Position numbers and translations under genes: made by a program. Source: RXIX01 sp003989075 (lineage in GTDB: Bacteria > Pseudomonadota > Gammaproteobacteria > Competibacterales > Competibacteraceae). From it: a stretch of 64,000 bases of DNA. The notes beneath the pieces were generated by a model that searched no databases, was not told the DNA's origin, and saw only the letters and a list, made by a program, of their open reading frames with translations. The stretch lies in assembly GCA_029780415.1 (NCBI GenBank), contig JAKOYN010000019.1, positions 8,550 through 72,549 of the forward strand. The letters are read 5' to 3'. Below, piece after piece: positions 1-7,850 of this stretch (positions are counted from its first letter, which is position 1; each line of letters opens with the position of its first letter).

Positions 1-1580
1 ACATCGTGATTCTGCAGGAAGGTCACCAGGGTGCTGGCGTTACCATAAATCCAGTCCATCTCCAGCACCCGCGCTACGCCGTCATAACTGCCCCGGCTGA
101 GATTATCGCGGAACGTGGAGAACAGGCCAAAATCGAGTTGCGGAAAGCCGGAATCGCCGCCGGAATGCGGATCACGCGGATCGTAGCCAAGCCGGGTATA
201 CCACCAGGGCCGAATAAAGGACGGGCCATTATCGCCGCCACCCAAATCACCCCAACCGTAACCCTTGACCAGATTCTCGCCGAATACGAACAGGCCCGGC
301 TTGTGCGCTTTCCAGGCGTTGACATATTCAAGCAGATTGTCGCGCGGCACATGCTTGACCGTGTCAATGCGCAGCGCATCGACACCCATATCGAGATAGC
401 GATTGATCGAGCTGATCAGATAATCCTTGACGTTCTGCCGGTCGGTGGCGAGGTTGATGCAGTCACCAGCGATATGCTTGCGCTGCACCGCCGCGCTTTC
501 CCAGTCGCCGCCGCAGATAAAACCTTCCTGCATATACCATTCGGGATCGAGGCTGTTGGCATCGATGCCGAAAAAGCGGCCGGGATTGTAGCCGGGCTTA
601 GGCACAGTCTCGCCGGTTTTGGGATCGACCAGCGGAATTTTACCTTCCGGATCACGCTGGAAACGTTCCCGATACCAGTCAGGCGCAACCGGGTTATCAA
701 TATCGTCGCGATTCGGCCAGGCGTAGTTGCCAAGGTTGCCCTGATAGGGTCCATGATTAACCCGGCCCTGTTCTGAACCCTGCGGCACATAATATTTAAT
801 CGGCAGATGGTCGATATGAACCTTGCCACGAATACCGTACTGACAGGAATGATTGACGACAACATCCTGAATGATCTTGATGCCACGCCGATGCGCTTCG
901 TTGATTAAATCCTGATAGGTCGCATCCGGCGATTCCAGGCGTGGATCAATACGCGTCCAGTCATAGGCGTGGTAGCCGTGATAATCCAGGCCACTGCGAT
1001 TTTCCACCGGTGGCGTGATCCAGATCGCAGTAAAACCAAGATCGCGAATATAGTCGAGGCGTTGAATCAGGCCCTTGAAATCGCCGCGCCAGTGTGGATC
1101 TTCCGCCTGACCGGTTTCGCGGTTGAATTTAATCCGGTCGCGACAGAAAAAGCTGATGCTCGGATCGCCTTCATAAAAACGTGCGGTGAGCAGAAAATAA
1201 ATGGTTTCCTCGCGGAAATCGCCCAGAGGACCGTCAGGGTCGAGCGGACCGCGTAGCGCCGGCACCGTACCGGGTGTATTGGCAACCAGGGCGGCGACAT
1301 CCGTCACAACCGGTGGCAGCTCATGCCATTGGCCTTGGGCATACCAGCCCTCATGATCGCGCCACAGGTCGGCGGTTTGCCGGCCGTGATGATCGTGAAA
1401 CAGCAAGTGCGCGGCAAGGCAGCCAGTCAAGCGGTATGTAAACCAGCCGTCGGCATTGGCGACCAGCGGCAGACCGGGCCACCGGCTATCCGGGCCACCG
1501 GGCTGAGTATTCCAGTAATGGATATGGATACTGTCTGCCCAATCGACGGGCTTACGGAAATGAATAACAAGTTCGCTCAT
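1..1580 (-). CDS. Alpha-amylase family glycoside hydrolase (GH13), 3' end outside window
   Basis: Hydrolyses or transfers alpha-1,4-glucan (starch or glycogen). The first 526 residues are present. Residues 1-75 resemble a starch-binding module (aromatic-rich, with HYWN and GWFTYRL). The (beta/alpha)8 barrel follows from about residue 115. All four GH13 regions can be read: DVVVNH at 239-244, the nucleophile D406 in ALRIDTVKH, the acid/base E435 in GENL, and QNHD with D526. The window ends right after D526, so the C-terminal part of the barrel and domain C are missing. No signal peptide is evident, which suggests a cytoplasmic enzyme. The ATG at 1580 has only a distant AGGAG. A 7-bp-arm palindrome lies 24 bases upstream. 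A GH57 glucan hydrolase lies 11 kb away. The family is sure; the exact specificity is not. Confidence 0.93.
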   Translation of the reverse strand, partial: MSELVIHFRKPVDWADSIHIHYWNTQPGGPDSRWPGLPLVANADGWFTYRLTGCLAAHLLFHDHHGRQTADLWRDHEGWYAQGQWHELPPVVTDVAALVANTPGTVPALRGPLDPDGPLGDFREETIYFLLTARFYEGDPSISFFCRDRIKFNRETGQAEDPHWRGDFKGLIQRLDYIRDLGFTAIWITPPVENRSGLDYHGYHAYDWTRIDPRLESPDATYQDLINEAHRRGIKIIQDVVVNHSCQYGIRGKVHIDHLPIKYYVPQGSEQGRVNHGPYQGNLGNYAWPNRDDIDNPVAPDWYRERFQRDPEGKIPLVDPKTGETVPKPGYNPGRFFGIDANSLDPEWYMQEGFICGGDWESAAVQRKHIAGDCINLATDRQNVKDYLISSINRYLDMGVDALRIDTVKHVPRDNLLEYVNAWKAHKPGLFVFGENLVKGYGWGDLGGGDNGPSFIRPWWYTRLGYDPRDPHSGGDSGFPQLDFGLFSTFRDNLSRGSYDGVARVLEMDWIYGNASTLVTFLQNHD

Positions 1581-1603
1581 GGTCGCTTACTGCTGTCTCC
1601 TGA

Positions 1604-1622
1604 CCGGATCGGGCTGATCCGG
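1604..1622. repeat. Perfect inverted repeat in the leader of the GH13 gene
   Basis: Arms CCGGATC and GATCCGG are separated by the 5-base loop GGGCT. The repeat sits 24-42 bases upstream of the amylase ATG (minus strand). It could be an operator or an mRNA hairpin. No T-run follows in either direction, so it is not an intrinsic terminator. Confidence 0.4.
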
Positions 1623-1703
1623 ATCGTGCCTGCCTATAGTCGCACAAAGCGCGTTACCCCGGCAGGATGCGCGCGCCAATCCTTCCCGTCAGCCACTGGC
1701 TGG

Positions 1704-2600
1704 TTAATCATGACCATGGTGGTGTTCATGACCTGCGCTAGCGGCGGCTGGGGCTGCTGTCGCCGGCGCCACGTCAACGCCAAACGCGGCAAACACCGGA
1801 CGCCCATCCACCTGCACCTGGGCGAACAGCTTCTGGTAGCCGGGCATGGCGAAATCGGTCATGAAATCCAGATGCGGCCCGCCGCGTTCCGTAGCTGTTT
1901 CGGGTTCCCTGCCGAGCGGATGCAGATGCACGACGGTGCTGCGCTCAAGGTTGAACCCAACCATATGCGCGAACGCACCCATCACCGGTTGCAGTTGACT
2001 GAACGGTTGTCCATCAGCGCCCGCCACGCTCAGCCGGACCCGACCCGGCTGGCCTGCCCGGGGTGGCTCGGCGAACTGTAGCGTGAAGCGGTAGCCATCC
2101 ACGGTCGTGCTGTTGTTTACCACCAGGTCGGGCGCGCCTGGCGGGCCGGCCACACGAAAGCTGGTAATGGCGTATTCCTGTCGCCCGCTTGCCTCCGGCA
2201 GCAGATCGATAAAAACCCGGTAGTCGCCTGCCTGGCGTGGTGTGATGGCAAACGTGTAGCTGCCCGGGGTCGCGCCCGGAGCAGGATGCGCATGCTGATA
2301 GTCGTTCAGACTGGGATCGATGATCAGCAGATGCAGCTTTTCCGTGTGCACCAGCCGCAGCTCATCCAGCAGCACCGGCTTGCCCTCCTGGTTCAGCAAC
2401 GACAAGGTCAAGATCGCCGCCTCACCGATCTTGAGCGGCAGGTCAGGGGCAAGAGTAGCGCGAATCGTAGCCAGCGCCGGGGCATGATGAGCACCCTGTT
2501 CATGCACATGGCTGGCGACGGCCTCGGCCCAGACCGGGGTCGCGACTGTGGATAGCACGGCAATGGCGAGCCGCACGGCGGTACGGAATCGATATAGCAT
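1704..2600 (-). CDS. Secreted YtkA-like protein with His-rich C-terminus
   Basis: A 298-residue exported protein. It has an N-terminal signal peptide (FRTAVRLAIAVLSTVATPVWAEA, cleavage after AxA near residue 23). Two beta-sandwich-like segments follow, with His-containing motifs such as VHTEKLHLLIIDPSLNDYQHAHP and AFAHMVGFN. The protein ends in a His-rich tail (GHEHHHGHD). Conserved His residues in this setting suggest a periplasmic metal-binding role, possibly copper or nickel; this is inference. The ATG at 2600 is chosen because an AGAGGA lies 8 bases upstream; an in-frame ATG at 2609 is the alternative. Longer versions would read through the DnaA-box region and lack a signal peptide at the start. 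No metal transporter lies beside it. Confidence 0.75.
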   Translation of the reverse strand: MLYRFRTAVRLAIAVLSTVATPVWAEAVASHVHEQGAHHAPALATIRATLAPDLPLKIGEAAILTLSLLNQEGKPVLLDELRLVHTEKLHLLIIDPSLNDYQHAHPAPGATPGSYTFAITPRQAGDYRVFIDLLPEASGRQEYAITSFRVAGPPGAPDLVVNNSTTVDGYRFTLQFAEPPRAGQPGRVRLSVAGADGQPFSQLQPVMGAFAHMVGFNLERSTVVHLHPLGREPETATERGGPHLDFMTDFAMPGYQKLFAQVQVDGRPVFAAFGVDVAPATAAPAAASAGHEHHHGHD

Positions 2601-2800
2601 GGAGTCCATCCTCTTTTGGGTTGCATGGAAGGTATGGACAACGGCACGACCGTTCCCGTCATCGGACACGGGCACTTGTGCTGCGCGCCGCCATTTTTCA
2701 CGCTGCGAAAAAGATTGTTTTTTAACCAAACCGCAGGTATCGCGGCAAGAGTCGGTTTTTACAAGACGTGTTGCTAACAATGGCCAGACCGCCTGCAGAG

Positions 2801-2823
2801 TTATCCACAGATTCTGTGGATAA
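2801..2823. promoter_or_regulatory. Two perfect DnaA boxes in inverted orientation
   Basis: TTATCCACA at 2801-2809 and its complement TGTGGATAA at 2815-2823 form a palindrome with 10-bp arms around ATT. Both match the strict DnaA consensus. The pair lies about 35 bp upstream of a sigma70-like -35 element that reads towards the ribbon-helix-helix gene. The 302-base gap 2601-2902 also carries an AT-rich stretch (2690-2770) with poly-A/T runs, and no gene. The site could be a DnaA-regulated promoter or part of an origin-like element. Confidence 0.7.
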
Positions 2824-2856
2824 GTCGTCCGAAACAGACCTGCCAAACATCCGTTC

Positions 2857-2884
2857 TTGACAACGGAAAAAATACCTATATTGT
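2857..2884 (+). promoter_or_regulatory. Sigma70-like promoter for the RHH gene
   Basis: A perfect TTGACA at 2857-2862 is followed by a 16-base spacer and TATTGT (four of six consensus bases) at 2879-2884. The predicted start of transcription would fall close to the ATG at 2903. The mRNA would then have almost no leader, in line with the absence of a Shine-Dalgarno sequence. Confidence 0.55.
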
Positions 2885-2888
2885 AGTT

Positions 2889-2904
2889 ATTGTGTATATA
2901 CAAT
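2889..2904. promoter_or_regulatory. Operator-like palindrome overlapping the RHH start codon
   Basis: ATTGT and ACAAT flank a 6-base core, GTATAT. The site sits between the -10 element and the start codon, where a small DNA-binding protein could autorepress. Autoregulation by the adjacent RHH protein is inference. Confidence 0.4.
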
Positions 2905-3154
2905 GTTTAACAAAAATCCGTTTATGGGTAAAAGAAAAAAGCAGAAAGATAAGGAAGATACCGTGAAACTGGTGGTACGGATCGAGGCGGATCTGCGCGA
3001 TGCCTTCATCGAAACCTGCCAGTCGATGGACACCACGGCTTCCCGGGAAGTGCGGCGCTTCATCCGCAAATTCCTCGCTCGCTCGGGCAGCACGGACGCC
3101 CGGGGTCCGGCACACGACCATGATGGCTCCGCGGGGCCGCCACCCGACACCTGA
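2903..3154 (+). CDS. Small ribbon-helix-helix (Arc/MetJ-like) DNA-binding protein
   Basis: An 83-residue basic protein. Residues 9-18 are lysine/arginine-rich. Residues 20-60 read as an RHH fold: a beta strand (VKLVVRIEADL), a helix (RDAFIETCQSM) and a second helix after DTTAS (REVRRFIRKFLAR). The tail from 61 is low-complexity and Gly/Pro/His-rich. RHH proteins of this size are repressors, antitoxins or plasmid copy and partition regulators. There is no toxin-like partner that I recognise. The ATG at 2903 has no Shine-Dalgarno; the ATG at 2924 is an alternative. The DnaA-box pair, the promoter and a palindrome lie just upstream, so it may control its own gene. The small gene at 3183 follows 28 bases after the stop. 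Confidence 0.75.
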   Translation: MFNKNPFMGKRKKQKDKEDTVKLVVRIEADLRDAFIETCQSMDTTASREVRRFIRKFLARSGSTDARGPAHDHDGSAGPPPDT

Positions 3155-3182
3155 ACGTGCATTCCATTTTTTGAGGTGCCTA

Positions 3183-3371
3183 ATGATGCTCTCCATGACC
3201 CTTCCCCCCTCGCCCAGCGGCGCCCAGGATCAGGAAAAGACCCGGGCTGCCATGGATGCCATGTATGCCTATTTCGCTGCCACCGCGCAAAACCGCCCAC
3301 AACGGGAACGGCAGCGACTGGCGCATGAGTGGCTCGCCACTGTTCGCCGGTTGCGCAACCCGACCCATTAA
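3183..3371 (+). CDS. Small unknown protein (62 aa)
   Basis: No family recognised. The ATG at 3183 is preceded by TTTTGAGGTG at good spacing, which is the main support for translation. The protein has a hydrophobic/Pro-rich start (MMLSMTLPPSPSG), then a charged helical stretch rich in Ala, Arg and Gln (EKTRAAMDAMYAYFAATA and following). It lies between the RHH gene and the two-component pair, 28 bases after the former and 104 bases before the latter. It may be co-transcribed with the RHH gene. Confidence 0.5.
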   Translation: MMLSMTLPPSPSGAQDQEKTRAAMDAMYAYFAATAQNRPQRERQRLAHEWLATVRRLRNPTH

Positions 3372-3475
3372 GCCGTGATCGCCCTGCCTGGCGATTGCGA
3401 TTCCCGATTGGTCAAAATCCTGACAGCAGCACGGTCCGCCGTGGCACGCCATCAGGATCGGATGCAGCGATCCTG

Positions 3476-4138
3476 ATGCGTGTGCTGCTGGTCGAAGATG
3501 ACCCGATGATCGGCGACAGCCTGCGTCAGGGGCTGCGCGCCGAGGGTTTCGCGGTTGACTGGGTCCAGGATGGGCGTGCTGCCGAACAGGCTCTGGACAC
3601 CCATCCCTATGCGCTGGTGCTACTCGACCTGGGACTGCCGAAGAAGGACGGGCTGGCCGTGCTCAGCGACTGGCGACGGCAGGGCATCACCCTGCCGGTA
3701 TTGATTCTCACCGCCCGCGACGCCATCTCCGACCGAGTGCGCGGTCTCGATAGCGGCGCCGATGATTATCTGATCAAACCCTTCGATCTCGACGAACTGC
3801 TGGCGCGCATGCGTGCACTGCTGCGCCGGCACGCCGGACGTGCGCAAACCGTACTCGACTACGGAGCGCTGCAACTGGACCCGGCCCGCCATACACTGAC
3901 CTGTCATGGTCAGCCGGTAGTGCTATCGGCGCGCGAGTTCAGCCTGCTGCAGGCCCTGCTCGAACACCCTGGCGCGGTGCTGTCGCGTGAGCAACTGGAA
4001 GATCGTCTGTACGGCTGGGGCCAGGAAGTCGAGAGCAACGCCATCGAAGTCCATGTCCACAACCTGCGCCGCAAGCTCGCCCCCGGTCTGATCCGCACCG
4101 TGCGCGGCGTCGGCTACCGGCTGGGCGATCCTCCGTGA
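3476..4138 (+). CDS. OmpR-family response regulator, QseB/PmrA-like
   Basis: A 220-residue DNA-binding response regulator. The receiver domain (1-120) has the acidic pocket VEDD, the phospho-acceptor D51 in LVLLDLGLP, the switch Thr in LILTARD and Lys in IKPFD. A winged-helix output domain follows (about 125-218; LSAREFSLLQALLEHPG, IEVHVHNLRRKL, RTVRGVGYRL). The ATG at 3476 gives the canonical MRVLLVEDD start; the open frame upstream is extra. The ATG of the kinase overlaps its stop, so the two are translationally coupled. It would bind DNA after phosphorylation by that kinase. Its regulon is not visible from the sequence. Confidence 0.95.
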   Translation: MRVLLVEDDPMIGDSLRQGLRAEGFAVDWVQDGRAAEQALDTHPYALVLLDLGLPKKDGLAVLSDWRRQGITLPVLILTARDAISDRVRGLDSGADDYLIKPFDLDELLARMRALLRRHAGRAQTVLDYGALQLDPARHTLTCHGQPVVLSAREFSLLQALLEHPGAVLSREQLEDRLYGWGQEVESNAIEVHVHNLRRKLAPGLIRTVRGVGYRLGDPP

Positions 4139-5451
4139 TGATGCATTCGATCCGCCAGCGCCTGCTGTTCGGGCTGCTGGCCGGACTGGGTCTGGTGCTG
4201 GCGGCTTCCGGCCATGTCGCCTATCGTCAGGCCCGCACCGAAGTCAACGCCCTGTTCGACTACCAGTTGCAGCAGACAGCGCTGGCCTTGCGCAACCAGA
4301 ACTGGCTGAGCCTGATGTTCGGCGAGGACGACGGGGATAGCGATCTGTTGCTACAGGTCTGGGATCGTGGCCGCGGCCTGCTCTATGTGTCGCGCAGGTC
4401 CGCAGAACTGCCCTTCGCGGCGCAGCCCGGCTTTACTGATCTGGACTGGCGCAAGCAATCCTGGCGGCTGTTCGCCCTGTACGCCGGTGAACGCATCATT
4501 CAGGTGGCGCAGCCGGTGCAGGTGCGCCGGCGCATGAGTGCCGATATCGCCCTGCGCAATCTGGCGCCGTTCCTGCTGCTGCTGCCGGGGATGGGTCTGG
4601 TGGTCTGGTTCGGGGTCGGCGCTGGATTGCGGCCACTACGCCGCATCGCCGAGGATCTGCGCCAGCGTCGCCCCGATACCCTGGAACCGCTGGCTTCGGG
4701 ACAGCGCGCACCGCTGGAAATCGTACCGCTCGTTCAGGCCCTGGATGCACTGCTGGCGCGGCTGGCCCAGACCCTGGACAGCCAGCGCCAGTTTATCGCC
4801 GATGCCGCCCACGAACTGCGCACGCCGCTGACCGCACTTTATCTGCAGGCCGAACTGGCGCGGCGGGGCACTGATGCCGACCGTGCGGCGGCACTGGAGG
4901 CTCTGCGCGCCGGGCTGGAACGCATCCGCCACCTGGTCGAGCAACTGCTGGCCATGGCGCGGCTTGATGCTACGCCACCGCCGGCGGTGCTGGAAACGGT
5001 GGAACTGCGCGCGCTGGCGCGGGGCGTGGTCGCCGAGCAGGCCGCCATTGCTGCGGCGCGTGATCTTGATCTGGGATTGCTGCCGGGCGCGACCGTCAGC
5101 GTCGCCGGCAACCCGGCTGAACTGCGAACCCTGCTGAGCAATCTGGTCGACAATGCCCTGCGCTACACCCCGGCCGGTGGTCAGATCGACGTAGGCGTTG
5201 ATTGCGAGGGCGCTGCCGCCGTGCTCAGCGTCCGCGATACCGGGCCGGGCATTGCTCCGGCAGAGCGCGCGCGGGTGTTCGACCGCTTTTATCGCGGCGC
5301 GGCCGGCACCAGCGTCCCCGGCAGCGGCCTGGGACTGGCGATCGTGCAACACATCGCCGACCGTCACCAGGCCCGCATCACGCTTGACGATGCCGCGCCG
5401 GGTCTGCGGATCACGGTGCGCTTTGCTCAAGCGGCTCAGACCGACGCCTAG
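4135..5451 (+). CDS. Sensor histidine kinase, QseC-like
   Basis: A 438-residue inner-membrane kinase partnered with the preceding regulator (4-base ATGA overlap). TM1 is at about 8-28, a short periplasmic sensor follows to about 140, and TM2 is at about 144-165. A HAMP-like linker comes next. The HisKA domain carries the phosphorylated H226 in DAAHELRTPLT. The ATPase domain shows NLVDNALRYTP (N box), DTGPGI (G1) and GSGLGLAIV (G2). All catalytic motifs are intact. The stop overlaps by four bases the stop of the convergent flavoreductase gene. Confidence 0.94.
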   Translation: MMMHSIRQRLLFGLLAGLGLVLAASGHVAYRQARTEVNALFDYQLQQTALALRNQNWLSLMFGEDDGDSDLLLQVWDRGRGLLYVSRRSAELPFAAQPGFTDLDWRKQSWRLFALYAGERIIQVAQPVQVRRRMSADIALRNLAPFLLLLPGMGLVVWFGVGAGLRPLRRIAEDLRQRRPDTLEPLASGQRAPLEIVPLVQALDALLARLAQTLDSQRQFIADAAHELRTPLTALYLQAELARRGTDADRAAALEALRAGLERIRHLVEQLLAMARLDATPPPAVLETVELRALARGVVAEQAAIAAARDLDLGLLPGATVSVAGNPAELRTLLSNLVDNALRYTPAGGQIDVGVDCEGAAAVLSVRDTGPGIAPAERARVFDRFYRGAAGTSVPGSGLGLAIVQHIADRHQARITLDDAAPGLRITVRFAQAAQTDA

Positions 5452-7649
5452 CCGAACACATCGACGCGCAGGGTACCCCTGGCCCGCCAGTCAGCCAAGG
5501 TCGCCTCGGCCTGCAGCAGGCCATGACGGGCACCGTGCTGACGAATCACCGTGAGCAGCGCCTCTTCGACGGCATTGCCGATCGTGCTGGCCCGCCCGCA
5601 GGTGTAGAGCACACCCTGCCGCTCCACCAGCCAGTGCAGAAGTTCGGCGCCGTTTTCGACGATCCGCGCCTGAATGTGGCAACCGTCGTCGGCATCGCGG
5701 GAAAACGCGGTATCCAGCCGGGCCAGCACGCCGGCACGCTGCCATTCCTCAAAACACGCCCGATAGAAAAAGTCACCATTCCGATAACGGTTGCCAAACA
5801 GCATCCAGACCGGGCCGGCATCCGGCCGGCCAACGCGCTCAGCGATGAAACCGGGGAACGGGGCGACACCGGCACCCGTGGCCACCAGAACCAGCGGCCG
5901 GCTCAGGTCATCCGGCGGATTGAAGCCCGGATGATGGCGCAGCTTCGCCGCGATCGACGTGCCCGGCTGCAGCAGGCGGCACAGATAGCCCGAGGCCAGC
6001 CCGAAGCGATGGTTGCCGGCGGCATCCTCCCAGCTATGCAACCCCACCGTCAGTTCGATACGCGGCTTATCGCTGCGCGCGGAACTACCGATCGAATAGC
6101 AGCGCGCAGCTTCGCTCTCCGCCGGGTTGAACAGCAGCAGATCACCGGGCCGGAACTCCGGGTGCGCGCCGACCACCTCAAAGGCCAGCCGCCAGGTTTC
6201 GCGGGTATCGCCCCGCGCCGGATCGTCGAGCCGCTCGCGCTCCACCAGGGTCACGGTCAGCGACTGGTCAATATCCGGTGTCTCTACCGCACCCAGGCGC
6301 TGCCCCAAGGTGCGCGCATTCTCTTCCAGCCACTGTCGCCAGACAGCGCCAGGCTCACCGTCGGCACGCTGCCATGCGCTCACTTCGCGGGCACCGTATT
6401 TCAGCAGCGCCTCGCGCACCTGCCGGCCGCCGCCGCAGAACGTCGGATAGTGCGCATCACCCAGCGCCAGCAGGCTAAAGCCCATCCCGCTCAGATCCGC
6501 ATCGCCCAGACGCGCCAGAAAAGGACGGGCCGTATCGGGCACATCGCCATCGCCAGTCGTTGAGACGATCAGCAGGTTGTGGCGAAAACCGGCCAGCTCA
6601 CGCGGATCCAGCGCCGCCAGCGAAGCACAGCTCACCGCTTCACCGGCACTGCGCAAGGCCTGCGCGGTCGCCTCGGCCAGCCGCGCAGCCGTACCGGTCT
6701 GGCTGGCGAAGGCCACCAGAATCGAAGCGTTGTGATCACCCGAGCGCTGCCCGGCCAGCCGCACCCGGCGCAGCCAGGAATATAAACCGGTGCCGCTCAG
6801 CGTCAGCAGGCCCAGCGCCGCCAGCAGGGCCAGCGCCCCTGAACCGGCACCGCCCCAGGTACCCTCGTGCAGTTCCTTGACCCAGTTGCGGCCGGCGGGC
6901 AGCAGCTCGGGCGGGTTATCGCCGTGGATCAGATACTGCACCGGACCCTGCGCCCCACGTCCCTGCAGCAGCACCACCTGGCCACGCAGCACGCGCGCCT
7001 TGTCCACCGCATTCAGCTCACCCTGCGTCGCGGCGATTTCAATGGCCCGGGCCAGAGAAGGCGCCGGCAGTACCGGGTTGGGTGGTGGCAGCGCCGGTCC
7101 ACCGATATGCAGCGCCATCAGCAATCCGGTCACCGGCGGCAACGCCAGCAGCGGCAGCGCCAGCCAGCCCAGGCCACCATGCCAGCCGAGCAGGGTATTA
7201 CGCAGCCGCGGCCAGCCCAGCAGCAGGCCGATGACCAGCAGGGCTACCATGGCATAGGTGGCAATCTCGACTACGAAACCGGCGCCCACCAGCAGGTTTT
7301 TATGCAGATCAAGGGCAAAGACAAACGGATCGAAGGACGGCTCGGCGTTCAGCGGCGCATGGCTGTCCAAATCAAAGCGGCCACTGACGCCCGCAGCGGG
7401 CGCGCGCACTTCAAGGCTGCGCCCATCCGCCGCTACCGTCAGCCGGTTGGCGCTGCCCTGGGGATCAATGGCCCGCAGCGCGCTGACTACGGTTTGCGGC
7501 GCTACCGCCACCGCCTCCGGCTGCAGGATCGGCTTCAAAGCCAGCACCGCTCCGGATAGCAGGATCAGCAGCAGAACCGGCGCCAGCAGCAGGGCCAGCC
7601 AGCGGTGAACCATCGTCAATCCCCGTTTCTGTAGCATGCCCATCAACAT
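5448..7649 (-). CDS. PepSY-domain membrane protein fused to flavodoxin and ferredoxin-NADP reductase modules
   Basis: A 733-residue inner-membrane flavoprotein. The N-terminal 300 residues form a PepSY-associated membrane unit with four likely TM helices (about 17-38, 127-148, 158-180 and 268-290). A flavodoxin domain starts near 308 (ILVAFASQTGTAARLAEA, the FMN phosphate loop). A sulfite-reductase-type FAD/NADPH reductase follows (RCYSIGSSA for FAD, LVATGAGVAPFPG and YTCGRASTIGNAVEEAL for NADPH). It should pass electrons from NADPH through FAD and FMN to the membrane or periplasm. Relatives are often tied to ferric-iron reduction or redox supply. Start at 7649: GGGAGGAAAA lies 7-9 bases upstream. 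It is divergent from a CpxR-like regulator, with three CpxR-type boxes in the shared region. Confidence 0.88.
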   Translation of the reverse strand: MLMGMLQKRGLTMVHRWLALLLAPVLLLILLSGAVLALKPILQPEAVAVAPQTVVSALRAIDPQGSANRLTVAADGRSLEVRAPAAGVSGRFDLDSHAPLNAEPSFDPFVFALDLHKNLLVGAGFVVEIATYAMVALLVIGLLLGWPRLRNTLLGWHGGLGWLALPLLALPPVTGLLMALHIGGPALPPPNPVLPAPSLARAIEIAATQGELNAVDKARVLRGQVVLLQGRGAQGPVQYLIHGDNPPELLPAGRNWVKELHEGTWGGAGSGALALLAALGLLTLSGTGLYSWLRRVRLAGQRSGDHNASILVAFASQTGTAARLAEATAQALRSAGEAVSCASLAALDPRELAGFRHNLLIVSTTGDGDVPDTARPFLARLGDADLSGMGFSLLALGDAHYPTFCGGGRQVREALLKYGAREVSAWQRADGEPGAVWRQWLEENARTLGQRLGAVETPDIDQSLTVTLVERERLDDPARGDTRETWRLAFEVVGAHPEFRPGDLLLFNPAESEAARCYSIGSSARSDKPRIELTVGLHSWEDAAGNHRFGLASGYLCRLLQPGTSIAAKLRHHPGFNPPDDLSRPLVLVATGAGVAPFPGFIAERVGRPDAGPVWMLFGNRYRNGDFFYRACFEEWQRAGVLARLDTAFSRDADDGCHIQARIVENGAELLHWLVERQGVLYTCGRASTIGNAVEEALLTVIRQHGARHGLLQAEATLADWRARGTLRVDVFG

Positions 7650-7756
7650 CGGACTTTTCCTCCCGAGATATGCAACGCAGCGCGGGGAATCGCAGTCCCC
7701 GCTCTTTAAGGTCCATCATCCTGTTCCCTGAGCGGGTTAAACGCGGTTATCCGGAT

Positions 7757-7781
7757 GTAAAACTCGGTAAAAGCCGGTAAA
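7757..7781 (+). promoter_or_regulatory. Triple CpxR-type box
   Basis: GTAAA occurs at 7757-7761, 7767-7771 and 7777-7781, each separated by five bases. The GTAAA-N5-GTAAA arrangement is the known CpxR recognition sequence, here present as two overlapping pairs. It lies 70-94 bases upstream of the CpxR-like gene and about 110 bases upstream of the divergent flavoreductase. This suggests autoregulation and perhaps control of both genes. Confidence 0.75.
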
Positions 7782-7850
7782 GGCGCTTGGCCGGTTTCCG
7801 GGCATTGCTATCATCAGCACTGTTACAACTGCGGAGTAACGCGCATAACC

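Noticed and set aside
3000..3182. N-terminal extension of the 62-residue gene
   Set aside because: It overlaps the RHH gene in another frame; the internal ATG at 3183 has the proper ribosome-binding site.
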